Made by a program: the position numbers and the translations under genes. A stretch of 64,000 nucleotides of DNA. Source: Candidatus Methanoperedens sp. Its GTDB lineage: Archaea > Halobacteriota > Methanosarcinia > Methanosarcinales > Methanoperedenaceae. Under the pieces are notes generated by a model. It did not search any database and was not told the origin of the DNA. It saw only the letters and a list, made by a program, of their open reading frames with translations. The DNA is taken from positions 22,717 through 86,716 of the forward strand of contig VEPM01000002.1 of NCBI GenBank assembly GCA_012026795.1, read 5' to 3'. Of this stretch, positions 16,683-26,467 are shown piece by piece (positions within the stretch are counted from its first letter, which is position 1; the number at the start of each line of letters is the position of its first letter).

Positions 16683-17322
16683 ATTCCTCCAATGCTTTTT
16701 TTATTTCTTCAAAAATCTGCGGGATTTCTTTGCTTCCATCAATTGTCCGGAGTATTTTTTTCTTATTGTAATAATTTATTAATGGCTGCGTTTGTTTTTT
16801 ATATACATTTAACCTGTTTCTTATGGCTTCGGGTTTATCATCGTCGCGCTGGTATAATTTCCCATTGCATGCATTGCATGTATCTTCTTTTTCAGGACTG
16901 TTGAATAAAATATGGAAACTTGCCCCGCATTTGCACATTCTCCGTCCGGACAGGCGCTTTATGAGTTCGTTGTCATCCACCGAGATATTAAGGACTACAT
17001 CAATCTTCTTACCCGATTCTGTCAATATCATCTGCAAAGCATCAGCCTGCGGGATCGTCCTGGGATAGCCATCTAACATAAATCCTTCATCGCAATCTTT
17101 TTTTGACAACCTGTCCTTGATAAGTGTTATCAAAAGTTCATCCGGGACAAGCTCTCCCCTTGACATATAAGATTTTGCCTTTATTCCGAGACCTGTATTA
17201 TTATTAATGTTTTCACGCAGGATATCCCCCGTAGAAATATGGGGAAGTGAATAGTATTCCTGTATTTTTTTGGCCTGTGTACCCTTTCCTGCTCCGGGAG
17301 GCCCAAGTAAAATAATATTCAT
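16660..17322 (-). CDS. adk: Adenylate kinase
   Basis: A 220-residue adenylate kinase of the long, zinc-containing type. It has the Walker A motif LLGPPGAGKGTQAKK, the AMP-site motifs STGDILREN and GFMLDGYPRT, and a lid with CKCGASFHILFNSP and CNACNG supplying four cysteines for zinc. This is the bacterial-type adk rather than the archaeal AdkA and is common in Methanosarcinales. It is the first gene of adk-DUF106-cmk-cbf5. Confidence 0.93.
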   Translation of the reverse strand: MNIILLGPPGAGKGTQAKKIQEYYSLPHISTGDILRENINNNTGLGIKAKSYMSRGELVPDELLITLIKDRLSKKDCDEGFMLDGYPRTIPQADALQMILTESGKKIDVVLNISVDDNELIKRLSGRRMCKCGASFHILFNSPEKEDTCNACNGKLYQRDDDKPEAIRNRLNVYKKQTQPLINYYNKKKILRTIDGSKEIPQIFEEIKKALEEYDKKDTK

Positions 17323-17388
17323 CTCGATCGAATCCGTAATGGTCAGGTGTATGTAATAAATCTTTTCAAAATAAACGCCAAAAAAAGA

Positions 17389-17607
17389 TTATTCAAGCAA
17401 ATTCTTGCCCTTTGTAAAACCCAGAACCGATGCGGATAGTATGATCAAAACGATCAGGCCAACTGATATGTATATCGTGGTCACGCGGTCAATATTTTTT
17501 AGTAATATCTTATATAAAACATCTGATGTCCATATGCCTATTATTAGGCCCATGAATCCGAAAACAATTGCATACACAGTATTTTTGAGGAAATTTGATA
17601 AATTCAT
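17389..17607 (-). CDS. Small two-helix membrane protein
   Basis: A 72-residue protein with two hydrophobic helices (AIVFGFMGLIIGIWTSDVLY and ISVGLIVLIILSASVLGF) and short basic ends. No known motif. It lies 66 bases upstream of adk on the same strand and may be co-transcribed. It is accepted because of its protein-like composition and position. Confidence 0.5.
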   Translation of the reverse strand: MNLSNFLKNTVYAIVFGFMGLIIGIWTSDVLYKILLKNIDRVTTIYISVGLIVLIILSASVLGFTKGKNLLE

Positions 17608-17687
17608 AATCTTGTTGTGTATAGTATTTTATCAATATTAATTTATCGTAAGTATCAAAAAATTAATAGTAAGGACTACCATTCTGG

Positions 17688-20156
17688 ATGTCTATGACAC
17701 CGGAAATTCTTGAATCTTATCACAATCACATCACGGAAAGGCAAAAACAGGGAATTCCCCCGCTTCCGATGAATGCCGGGCAGGTTAAAGCGCTATCAGT
17801 CCTTGTTTTTGACCCCCCGCAAGGCCAGGAAGATTTTATCCTTGAACTCCTGAAAGATCACATTCCACCTGGTGTCGACCCTGCTGCTCTTGAAAAATCA
17901 AAAATGTTGCGAAAAATTGCCCTTCGCGAGAAAAGATCAAAACTTCTCACGCCGCGCGAGGCAGTCTCCCTTTTAGGTATGATGAAAGGCGGTTATAATA
18001 TTGAAACGCTCGTTGAATTGCTGGATGATCAGGAACTTGGGGATGAAGCAGTTACTGCCCTCTCAAATACGATCCTTATTTTCGGTTTCTTTGACCGGAT
18101 AAAAAAGCTTTCGGCTACAAACCCCAACGCAAAAAAAGTTCTTGAAAACTGGACAAAAGCACAATGGTTTACAGGAGGATATGGAATCCCCGAAACACAA
18201 AAAGTGACGATATTTAAAGTCCAGGGAGAAGTAAATACTGATGATCTTTCTCCGGCATCACGCGCCGGGACCCGCGCCGATATCCCGCTCCATTCTCTCT
18301 CCATGCTTGAAAATCGCTATCCAGGCGCACTTTCCGAGATAAACAGGCTTAAAAAGAAAGGAAATCCGATAGCATTTGCAGCAGATGTCGTTGGAACAGG
18401 AAGCAGCAGGAAATCAGCAGCCAATTCCCTTATCTGGTGGATAGGGCAGGACATTCCCGGTGTCCCGAACAAGCGAAAAGGAGGAGTGATACTCGGAAGC
18501 CAGATAGCTCCAATATTTTTCAACACGGCGCGAGATAGCGGTGCTCTTCCTGTCAAATGCGATGTCTCAACACTAAAATCAGGCGATGTAGTTACACTGG
18601 ATTTCAAACATGGGAGGATACTTGGTGAAAAAGGGGAAGATATTGCGTCATTTTGCCTTGAGCCTGAAACACTTCCTGATGAATTCAGGGCAGGCGGGAG
18701 GCTTTTGCTTTTAATAGGAAAAGAACTCACAAAAAAAGCACAGGCTGCACTTGGTGTAAATTACGATATATTCATCAAACCAAGGGAACCCGGGAATTCA
18801 AATCGCGGTTACACGCTGGCTCAAAAGATCGTGGGGAAAGCCTGCGGACTTCCGGGCGTGCGCCCGGGGCAATCATGCCTTCCAAAAATATCGACTGTCG
18901 GGTCACAGGATACAACAGGCCCGATGACCGCTGATGAGATCAAGGAACTTGTATGCCTTGAATTCATGGCGCCTCTGGTTATGCAATCCTTCTGCCACAC
19001 AGCTGCATATCCGACGCCTGCTGACAGAGCAATGCATAAAGAACTCTCGCAGTTTTTCAAAGAAAGGGGCGGAGTTACCTTAAAACCCGGTGACGGGATA
19101 ATCCATTCATGGCTCAACCGTATGATCCTGCCCGACACTGTTGGCACGGGAGGCGACAGCCATACAAGGTTCCCGATAGGTATTTCATTTCCCGCGGGAA
19201 GCGGCCTTGTGGCATTTGCCGCAGCATTAGGGGTAATGCCGCTTGACATGCCTGAAAGCGTACTTGTAAGATTTAAAGGTAAACTAAAAAAAGGCCTGTA
19301 CTTACGTGATGTTGTCAATGCGATTCCTTATTTCGCAATAAAGCAGGGCAAACTGACACTTCCGAAAAAGAATAAAAAAAATATCTTTAATGGCAGGATA
19401 CTGGAGATGGAAGGTCTTCCCGACATTACTGTGGAACAGGCATTTGAACTTACGGATGCAAGCGCAGAGAGATCAGCCGAAGCTGCTGTGATAGCGCTTC
19501 CAACAGAACAGGTGGCACGCTTCCTTGAAAAGAACATATCTATTTTAAGATCGCTCATTGAGGAAGGTTATGCATCAAAGGCGCTTGAAACACGGATAGC
19601 AGCCATGCAGGAATGGCTTGATAACCCCTCTTTGCTTGAAGCTGATCCTGATGCGCAATATTCAGATATCCTTGAAATCGATCTGTCCGCTATCAATGAA
19701 CCTCTTCTTGCCTGCCCTAATGATCCTGATTTTATCAAACCATTATCCGAGACGCAGGGAGTTAGAATTGATGAAGTGTTTATCGGGTCATGTATGATAG
19801 GGACCGAACAGCTGGACAGGGCTTCCGGAATACTTGAGAAAGCAGGCAGCATTAAATCCAAGTTATGGATCGCTCCGCCTACAAGGCTTATCGAAAAAAG
19901 TCTTAAAGAAACAGGTGGGTATTCCACATTCAAGGAACTCGGCGCAAGAATGGAAATCCCGGGATGCAGCCTTTGCATGGGGAACCAGGCAAGGGTAGCT
20001 GATAATGCTGTAGTATTTTCCACATCTACTCGTAATTTTGATAACCGCATGGGTAAGAATGCACAGGTCTATCTTGGTTCGGCTGAGCTTGCTGCGATCA
20101 TCGCAGTTCTTGGCAGGATTCCAACACTTTCGGAATATCAAGAATTATTGGAATAA
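17688..20156 (+). CDS. acnB: Aconitate hydratase B
   Basis: An 822-residue AcnB-type aconitase, interconverting citrate and isocitrate. Its domain order is that of AcnB: an N-terminal HEAT-like domain (residues 1-155), the swivel domain (about 160-380, with TDDLSPASRAGTRADIPLH), then the iron-sulfur catalytic domains. GTGGDSHTRFPIGISFPAGS near residue 485 and the cluster-ligand motif PGCSLCMGNQA near 765 are intact. AcnB is a bacterial-type enzyme, so its ancestor was probably acquired by transfer. It stands alone, with no other TCA gene nearby. Confidence 0.93.
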   Translation: MSMTPEILESYHNHITERQKQGIPPLPMNAGQVKALSVLVFDPPQGQEDFILELLKDHIPPGVDPAALEKSKMLRKIALREKRSKLLTPREAVSLLGMMKGGYNIETLVELLDDQELGDEAVTALSNTILIFGFFDRIKKLSATNPNAKKVLENWTKAQWFTGGYGIPETQKVTIFKVQGEVNTDDLSPASRAGTRADIPLHSLSMLENRYPGALSEINRLKKKGNPIAFAADVVGTGSSRKSAANSLIWWIGQDIPGVPNKRKGGVILGSQIAPIFFNTARDSGALPVKCDVSTLKSGDVVTLDFKHGRILGEKGEDIASFCLEPETLPDEFRAGGRLLLLIGKELTKKAQAALGVNYDIFIKPREPGNSNRGYTLAQKIVGKACGLPGVRPGQSCLPKISTVGSQDTTGPMTADEIKELVCLEFMAPLVMQSFCHTAAYPTPADRAMHKELSQFFKERGGVTLKPGDGIIHSWLNRMILPDTVGTGGDSHTRFPIGISFPAGSGLVAFAAALGVMPLDMPESVLVRFKGKLKKGLYLRDVVNAIPYFAIKQGKLTLPKKNKKNIFNGRILEMEGLPDITVEQAFELTDASAERSAEAAVIALPTEQVARFLEKNISILRSLIEEGYASKALETRIAAMQEWLDNPSLLEADPDAQYSDILEIDLSAINEPLLACPNDPDFIKPLSETQGVRIDEVFIGSCMIGTEQLDRASGILEKAGSIKSKLWIAPPTRLIEKSLKETGGYSTFKELGARMEIPGCSLCMGNQARVADNAVVFSTSTRNFDNRMGKNAQVYLGSAELAAIIAVLGRIPTLSEYQELLE

Positions 20157-20359
20157 GGAATATTGCATGGATATATTTTTAGCTGTTAGAAGCTTTGCAA
20201 CTAAAGTACCATTTTTGAGTGACTGCAGGTGCAGACAGAAGACTTAGGTGCAACTTTGTGACTTTATGTCCAAATGCGACTCTAAGTGCAAAGCTGCTCT
20301 TAGAAAAGGGGTTAAATATACGTTAGGTCAATTAAATTATATAAGAAAATGTGGAGTGA

Positions 20360-20647
<288 letters not shown>

Positions 20648-20684
20648 ACCTATCCTGAAATTGAAATAAGATCAAAAATAAGGG

Positions 20685-21974
20685 CTATGTGATACTCAAC
20701 CCGAACTCCCCCAATCTCTCCTTAGCTGCTTCTCTCTTTTCCTGGTGGTCTTTCAGGAATTCCCGCATGAGCTTCGCCGCAAATTTCTTGCAATTTCCGC
20801 ATACGTGCGTGCCTCCTACACAGTCCTTATAAATCTCCAGAAGCTCATTATCGTCCTCTACAAGATGGTAAAGCAATAACTCATACACGCTGCATTTATC
20901 AGGCTCGCCGCCAAGCTTTTTCTGCTCTTCAAGCGTTACCCTGCCGCCAGTTATTGCGCGCATTACTTTCTTTGCCCCATCTTCGGGTCTGTCAGTGAGG
21001 GCTATATAGCTTTCAGGGATGCTGCTTGACATTTTGCCGCCCTGGAGTCCTGTCATGAACTTGTGATATGTAGAAGCAGGGGGCATGAAGGCATAACCGC
21101 CATGTTTCAGTTCTACTTCGCAAACTACCGGTTCAACTTCTTCAAGAGTTCGTCCGGAAATATCCACATGTTCTTCGTAGAGTTTACCACCTGTGCGCTT
21201 TGCAATTTCCTTCAGGGCTTCCTTTGGTGCCGCTTTTCCGCGGACGCTTATCAATCCATTCTCTGCGCGGCGTTCTTCGATCATAAACATATTTGTTTTA
21301 TAAGCAAGCCCCCTTGTCAGCCTGATATGCGGATCCTGGTCAGAGCCTACCGGAATAACAACTGGTTTGGGACCTCCGAATTCTTTCAACTGCGGATGCA
21401 GGATGTCAGCGCTTTGCGTAAGTGCGCTGACCATGTGCGCAATGTTTGTCTCACCTGAAAAACCATATATGGCAGAAAGCTCAGAAAAATTCGCTTTAAT
21501 GCCAAGTTCAAATGATAAGTCTTTCACTGGCTTGAACCCTGATTGGAAATAAATATGCGCACCAGGCTCAAGACCAAGAGCTATTGCGCTTAATATATAT
21601 TCATTTATTCCCAATTCTCGGCATTCTTTCCAGCTTTTTCCCCTGACTGCATGCGCTTCCATATCCGCAATAGCAAGGAACGCATCCCCGCCCTGCTGCT
21701 GGTGCCAGATGATCTCTTCCATGACCATTTTATGACCCAGATGTGCCTTTCCCGAAGGCATAAATCCGCTCAATGCCGCAAAAGGTTTTCCCGATATCAT
21801 CGCACGAAGGACAGAATCATAGCTCCTGTGCCCGAATATGACATGCCTGCGCATGTACCTGTGTGGATTCTTTATCTTTCCGAGGAGGTCGTCAAACTTT
21901 GAAATCCCGAATTCGTCAAACAGTTTTGAATAATTATCGATTTTGACAACGCCCCAGGGGTCAAGAGTAGTCAT
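20685..21974 (-). CDS. trpS: Tryptophanyl-tRNA synthetase
   Basis: A 429-residue class I synthetase of the archaeal/eukaryotic TrpRS type. The HIGH-like motif is SGKAHLGHK near residue 74, preceded by [10 protein letters not shown]. The nucleotide-site motif [15 protein letters not shown] lies near 210, and the KMSKS motif is [11 protein letters not shown] near 310. The C-terminus has a CGNCKKF element. Length fits the family. It is a single gene followed by the proline-rich gene on the other strand. Confidence 0.93.
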   Translation of the reverse strand: MTTLDPWGVVKIDNYSKLFDEFGISKFDDLLGKIKNPHRYMRRHVIFGHRSYDSVLRAMISGKPFAALSGFMPSGKAHLGHKMVMEEIIWHQQQGGDAFLAIADMEAHAVRGKSWKECRELGINEYILSAIALGLEPGAHIYFQSGFKPVKDLSFELGIKANFSELSAIYGFSGETNIAHMVSALTQSADILHPQLKEFGGPKPVVIPVGSDQDPHIRLTRGLAYKTNMFMIEERRAENGLISVRGKAAPKEALKEIAKRTGGKLYEEHVDISGRTLEEVEPVVCEVELKHGGYAFMPPASTYHKFMTGLQGGKMSSSIPESYIALTDRPEDGAKKVMRAITGGRVTLEEQKKLGGEPDKCSVYELLLYHLVEDDNELLEIYKDCVGGTHVCGNCKKFAAKLMREFLKDHQEKREAAKERLGEFGLSIT

Positions 21975-22232
21975 GTGCCCTATTCAGGGCTTATAAATAT
22001 GTAAAGTTTATCATGAGTCATAAGGTTTGTGATGAATCAACCTGAAAGTTCTGTTTTCAAAAATAGAAAAATATATACGTTATAAAATGAAAGTATAACA
22101 TCAACAGGTAAAACCATCTTATGGATTTTGTCTGAATTAAAAATTTTTTATTCGTGCAAAAGGGAAAAAGGGAAAAACGGCAAAACGGGGAAAAACGGAT
22201 ATATTCAAACCTTCTGGAAAGGTTTAGGCACC

Positions 22233-23675
22233 ATGATAGTTACAAAGCATATATCCATTGACAAAGAATGTGTTGACAAATTAAAATCGCAACTGGAAAA
22301 GCATAATGGGAATTTCAGCGCTGCAATAAGAGATATTATCGATCGTAATGGTAAATCCGCTTTTCCGAATAATTCATCAGCAATAGATACTTCCCTCTTA
22401 AAATGGATGCTGACAGAGACCGATGGTACACTTATTCCGGACAATGTAATGGATGAATTGCTGGATCCGGTATTGATCAATTCAATAAGGAAACTGGAAG
22501 ATTGTCTTAATTGCAGGTTCAGGGAACTTGAATGGGATATTAATATTGAGTTCAAATATGATAACGATACGTTACCAAGCGGTGTCATGATAGAATTAAG
22601 AGGGGAAACTAATAAGATACGAACCGTCGCCCGCATATTATCACAATATATGGTTAAGAATTCTCTTGAAAAGATACCTCTTGAGATTATGTCTGTTTTT
22701 AATATTAATGAATGTATCCGGATTGAACTTGCAAGATCAACTAAAAAAGAGGCCACAAACAGCCTTCTTACTTTTTTTGGGGGTATGGATGAGGTAATAA
22801 AAGGAATAAAAAGTCGCCCACAATTCTGGAAGGCAATAATCAAAAGACACCTGTTAAGCAATTATAATATGGTTACAGTTCACAGGAATTTCTTTGAAGA
22901 CCTGCTTTCCAATAATATACCACTTGGTGAAATAAGCATCGAAAACCTTGCAAAAAAACCGATACAGGAAATACCATTAAAAGACATGCTTTTATTAATA
23001 AAAGAAGTTTATGAAACTTCCCGGGTAATTGACAAGGTAGAGATCGATAACGATAATTTAATAATATTTCATAGTTACAGGTCTAATGAAGCCATTGAAA
23101 AAATAAAAAAAACACTTGTACTGCTTTTAGAAGCAAATGGTCATTTATTCGATCCCAAAACAACGGCTAACATGATAGTATTGACCCACAGGCCTGACGT
23201 GGGCCTGAAAGTCAATGAGATTATTAATAATTTGAAAACCAGCAGGACGAGCTTTGACCAGGAATTGGTGATGTTCATGACTTTTTTAAAAGGATTAAGG
23301 GACATTCCGGATATTCCATTATCTTTTATAGCTTTAGGACGAAAGATCGGAACTTCGTTAATGCAGGAGTATGAAAAGGAGAATGGTATCAAGAACTGGG
23401 ACCTGGAGACATTTAAAACCGTTTTTGAAATAATAAATTCAAAGATCCATACAGAAAGTGAATGGAAATTAGATGGAAACAATCTGCTATATACAATAAG
23501 GAAATGCCATATTGCCACAGAAGGGAACAAATTTGACAAATATATATGTAATACATCCAGGGAAACCTTCAAGGGTGCGCTGAATTATGCTTTCGGGAAC
23601 AAGGCAGTATTGGAGATCAAGAAATTGATATCCCACGGAGATAAATTGTGCGAAGTGGTTATAAGATTGCCTTGA
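22233..23675 (+). CDS. Large regulator-like protein: RHH-type N-terminus and V4R-like C-terminus
   Basis: A 480-residue soluble protein. The N-terminus (KHISIDKECVDKLKSQLEKH, then NFSAAIRDIID) fits a ribbon-helix-helix DNA-binding unit. The middle is helical and shows two internally similar parts, each with an IPLKDM/IPLGEI-like element followed by DNDNLIIFHSYRS-type strands. The C-terminal 60 residues (LYTIRKCHIATEGNKF through GDKLCEVVIRLP) resemble the V4R small-molecule-binding fold. The start is the ATG at 22233 with GGAAAGG upstream; a longer frame reads through an odd Lys/Gly-rich stretch and is rejected. It may be a one-component sensor; target unknown. Confidence 0.5.
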   Translation: MIVTKHISIDKECVDKLKSQLEKHNGNFSAAIRDIIDRNGKSAFPNNSSAIDTSLLKWMLTETDGTLIPDNVMDELLDPVLINSIRKLEDCLNCRFRELEWDINIEFKYDNDTLPSGVMIELRGETNKIRTVARILSQYMVKNSLEKIPLEIMSVFNINECIRIELARSTKKEATNSLLTFFGGMDEVIKGIKSRPQFWKAIIKRHLLSNYNMVTVHRNFFEDLLSNNIPLGEISIENLAKKPIQEIPLKDMLLLIKEVYETSRVIDKVEIDNDNLIIFHSYRSNEAIEKIKKTLVLLLEANGHLFDPKTTANMIVLTHRPDVGLKVNEIINNLKTSRTSFDQELVMFMTFLKGLRDIPDIPLSFIALGRKIGTSLMQEYEKENGIKNWDLETFKTVFEIINSKIHTESEWKLDGNNLLYTIRKCHIATEGNKFDKYICNTSRETFKGALNYAFGNKAVLEIKKLISHGDKLCEVVIRLP

Positions 23676-23726
23676 ATATAAAAAATAGTGATATTTATAT
23701 ACATTAAATCCGAATCTAATAATATC

Positions 23727-24872
23727 ATGGTTCACAATATTTATTTTTCAGTATGTGGGGAAGGTTATGGTCATTCAAGCAGGGATATGGCAATAGCCGC
23801 GAAACTTAAAAGTGCGGGGGCAAATGTTCTCATGGGGAGTTATGGTTATGCGCTGGATCGCCTGAAAAAGAGTTTTGATTGTATTAAAATTGAGAAAGAA
23901 TTTGAAATGACGTCAAAGGATGGAGCCTTTGACCTTAAAGCCACAATTTCACAAAGTACGAATTCAGTATTTCATTATTCAAGAACAATATCCCAGGAAA
24001 AAAAGATCATGGAGGATTTTTCTGCAACATGCATGGTTGCAGATGGCAGGGGCGCCTCTGTTTTTGCGGCCTTCAAACTCGGGTTGCCCTGCATTATAAT
24101 ATCCAACCAGACAAGCATTGAATCCTTTTTCAAGGAAAGTAAATTCCTTTCAAACCTTGTGGGTAAGCCGGTGGATCTTACCCTTAAAACTACGATGGCG
24201 CTTGCTGAAGAAGTCCTGATCCCTGATTTTGCACCACCTCATACTGTTTGTCTTAATACGTTAAGTAAAAGTTCCCATGTAATGAAAAAACAAAGATTTG
24301 TCGGGCCTGTAGTATCTGCCAAATACGAAACCCAGCAGCCTGAACCAGTTGGCATAAAAAATCCATTCATATTAACCATTCTCAGCGGGCATTCGTTCAG
24401 CCGTCCCATTTTTAATGGAATATTAAAGATCGCGGACAGGTTCCCTGAGATAAATTTCCTGGTGTTTGCAAGATTCAAAAGCGATAATATCCCAAAAAAC
24501 ACAACTGTTGTGGGATTTTGTGAAGATCCATCTCCGTATATAGCAGCGGCAGAGCTTGTTATTGCCCAGGCAGGCCACAGCACTGCCATGGAAATCCTGA
24601 CACTTGGAAAACCAGCCCTTATTATCCCAATTAAAGGTCATATCGAACAGGAATATAATGCATCACGAATGAAAGAACTTGGGGTATGTGAAATCCTGGA
24701 TTATCAATCCTTTAATGGCGAAGGTCTCTATGAAAAGATCAAACTTCTTTTGAATGAAAAAGGATTCAAGGAAAAAGCGAAATTATTTTCTGAAAATGCA
24801 CGGGAAATGAGAGGATCACAAAAAGCGGCAGATATTATCCTGGAGTTATCGAACCGGATACAATGTTATTAA
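23727..24872 (+). CDS. UDP-glycosyltransferase-like protein (GT-B fold, MurG-like)
   Basis: A 381-residue GT-B glycosyltransferase. The N-terminal acceptor domain begins YFSVCGEGYGHSSRDMAIA, a glycine-rich loop seen in MurG and related enzymes. The C-terminal donor domain has VGFCEDPSPYIAAAELVIA and then QAGHSTAMEILTLGKPALI near residue 290, the nucleotide-sugar site. No membrane segment. It probably adds a sugar to a lipid or secondary metabolite; the substrate is unknown. Its end overlaps the region leading into mtnA. Confidence 0.7.
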   Translation: MVHNIYFSVCGEGYGHSSRDMAIAAKLKSAGANVLMGSYGYALDRLKKSFDCIKIEKEFEMTSKDGAFDLKATISQSTNSVFHYSRTISQEKKIMEDFSATCMVADGRGASVFAAFKLGLPCIIISNQTSIESFFKESKFLSNLVGKPVDLTLKTTMALAEEVLIPDFAPPHTVCLNTLSKSSHVMKKQRFVGPVVSAKYETQQPEPVGIKNPFILTILSGHSFSRPIFNGILKIADRFPEINFLVFARFKSDNIPKNTTVVGFCEDPSPYIAAAELVIAQAGHSTAMEILTLGKPALIIPIKGHIEQEYNASRMKELGVCEILDYQSFNGEGLYEKIKLLLNEKGFKEKAKLFSENAREMRGSQKAADIILELSNRIQCY

Positions 24873-24922
24873 GGCACTTAAAAGCAATTTATTTAAGCCT
24901 GAATGATATAAATACGATTTCA

Positions 24923-25948
24923 ATGAGAACAATCGACTGGAATAACAATAACAGCAATATTGCCATGATAGACCAGACCCTTCTGCCTGCTGAGTATAAA
25001 ATTATAGAATGCTCTACAATAGATTCATTATGCGAAGCCATAAAATCCCTTCGTGTCCGCGGCGCACCTGCACTGGGGGCAGCGGGAGGTTTTGGTGTCG
25101 CTCTTGCTGCATTTCGAAGTAATGCCAGCTCAGTAGATAGATCAATGGATGATATCCATGATGCTGCAAACACCATAATAGCTACCAGACCCACAGCAGT
25201 AAACCTTTCATGGGGAGTAAAACGCGTGTTGGGGGCATTAGAGGATGCAAAGAACATCAAAGAAATAAGAATGTTCGCGCTTGACGAGGCAAAAGCAATA
25301 GCTGATGAGGATGTGCAAAAGAACATGCAGCTTGGGGAGCATGGCGCTATGCTCCTTGAAGACGGGGATACTGTCATGACACACTGTAATGCCGGAAGGC
25401 TTGCCTGCGTGGACTGGGGAACTGCACTTGGGGTTATCCGTTCTGCTCGCGCCCAGGGAAAAGACATAAGAGTAATTTCCTGCGAGACACGACCGCTAAA
25501 CCAGGGAAGCAGGATAACAACATGGGAATTAATGGAGGACAAAATTCCGGTAACGCTTATCACAGACAGCATGTCAGGCCATGTAATGCGAAAAGGCATG
25601 GTTGATAAAGTCATTGTGGGCGCAGACAGGATCACCCAGGATGCAGTGTTCAATAAGATCGGGACATATACACATTCTGTCATTGCAAAAGAGAACCAGG
25701 TGCCATTTTATGTTGCAGCGCCTGTTTCAACATTTGATTTTGAACGGTTTGAAGATGAAATCGAGATCGAATTAAGAAAACCTGACGAACTGAAGTATTT
25801 TGGGAAATACCAGATAGCTCCAGTTGGGGTAAATGTTTATAATCCGGCCTTTGATGCAACCCCGATGGAGAATGTGACTGCTCTTATCACAGAAAATGGG
25901 GTTTTTTATCCGCCATTTCTCCTTGAAGAAGTCAAGGTACATACATGA
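24923..25948 (+). CDS. mtnA: S-methyl-5-thioribose-1-phosphate isomerase
   Basis: A 341-residue protein of the eIF2B-alpha/beta/delta-related family. MtnA landmarks are present: RVRGAPALGAAGG near residue 45, HCNAGRLACVDWGTALG near 155 (catalytic Cys region), CETRPLNQGSRITTWEL near 190, and VDKVIVGADRIT near 230 (catalytic Asp). It isomerises methylthioribose-1-phosphate in methionine salvage; some archaeal homologues act on other ribose phosphates. The MRTIDW start is chosen because it aligns with family N-termini. A TTTATTTAAG element about 30 bases upstream suggests a short or absent leader. Confidence 0.88.
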   Translation: MRTIDWNNNNSNIAMIDQTLLPAEYKIIECSTIDSLCEAIKSLRVRGAPALGAAGGFGVALAAFRSNASSVDRSMDDIHDAANTIIATRPTAVNLSWGVKRVLGALEDAKNIKEIRMFALDEAKAIADEDVQKNMQLGEHGAMLLEDGDTVMTHCNAGRLACVDWGTALGVIRSARAQGKDIRVISCETRPLNQGSRITTWELMEDKIPVTLITDSMSGHVMRKGMVDKVIVGADRITQDAVFNKIGTYTHSVIAKENQVPFYVAAPVSTFDFERFEDEIEIELRKPDELKYFGKYQIAPVGVNVYNPAFDATPMENVTALITENGVFYPPFLLEEVKVHT

Positions 25949-26074
25949 TTATTTTTGTGACATATTATATCTCAAAAAAATAACACCTGGAAAAAAATAT
26001 TTTTAGGCAGACCCGAAAGAATTATAATATCCCACGTATATGACTTTATCCGGTAATATAGGATGGAAAGAAAA

Positions 26075-26425
26075 ATGTCGGATGTATATAATAAAGTTCT
26101 ATTGGATTTAAAGAGAATGAATGGTGTGAAAATGATCGCATTGGCAGGCCGCGATGGTTATCTTATCGGTGAACATGCAACCGAAGGATCGGAAATGCTT
26201 ACCCTGATGTCAGCAAACATGCTACGGGCTGCTGAAACGGCCACTAATAAGCTTGAGAAAGTCAATCCCCACCGCGTGATAGTAGATTATAAAGGAGGAA
26301 AGCTGATCACAACATCAGCAGGCTCAAAAGCGTTGATATCAGTTATGGCGACAAATGATGCAAAACTTGATCCCATCATAAAAGAAATTGAAAAGACAGC
26401 TGATATAATAAAAGATATCCTTTAA
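26075..26425 (+). CDS. Roadblock/LC7-domain protein
   Basis: A 116-residue protein consisting of one roadblock/LC7 fold (DLKRMNGVKMIALAGRDGYL, then an LTLMSANMLRAAETA helix and HRVIVDYKGGKLITTSAG). These proteins bind small Ras-like GTPases such as MglA, but none is encoded beside it; the next gene is a YchF/Obg-type GTPase 42 bases downstream. The ATG at 26075 with AGGATGG upstream is preferred over an ATG four codons earlier. Confidence 0.8.
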   Translation: MSDVYNKVLLDLKRMNGVKMIALAGRDGYLIGEHATEGSEMLTLMSANMLRAAETATNKLEKVNPHRVIVDYKGGKLITTSAGSKALISVMATNDAKLDPIIKEIEKTADIIKDIL

Positions 26426-26467
26426 TTTATAGAAAAAAGTTAAGTTCAAAAGATATGTATTAGTAGC

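Noticed and set aside
18029..20141. Several long frames opposite acnB
   Set aside because: Complement frames of a clear aconitase gene with no motif or ribosome site of their own.
22128..22232. 35-residue N-terminal extension of the RHH/V4R-like protein
   Set aside because: Lys/Gly-rich low-complexity translation; the internal ATG has a good ribosome site and begins the DNA-binding fold.
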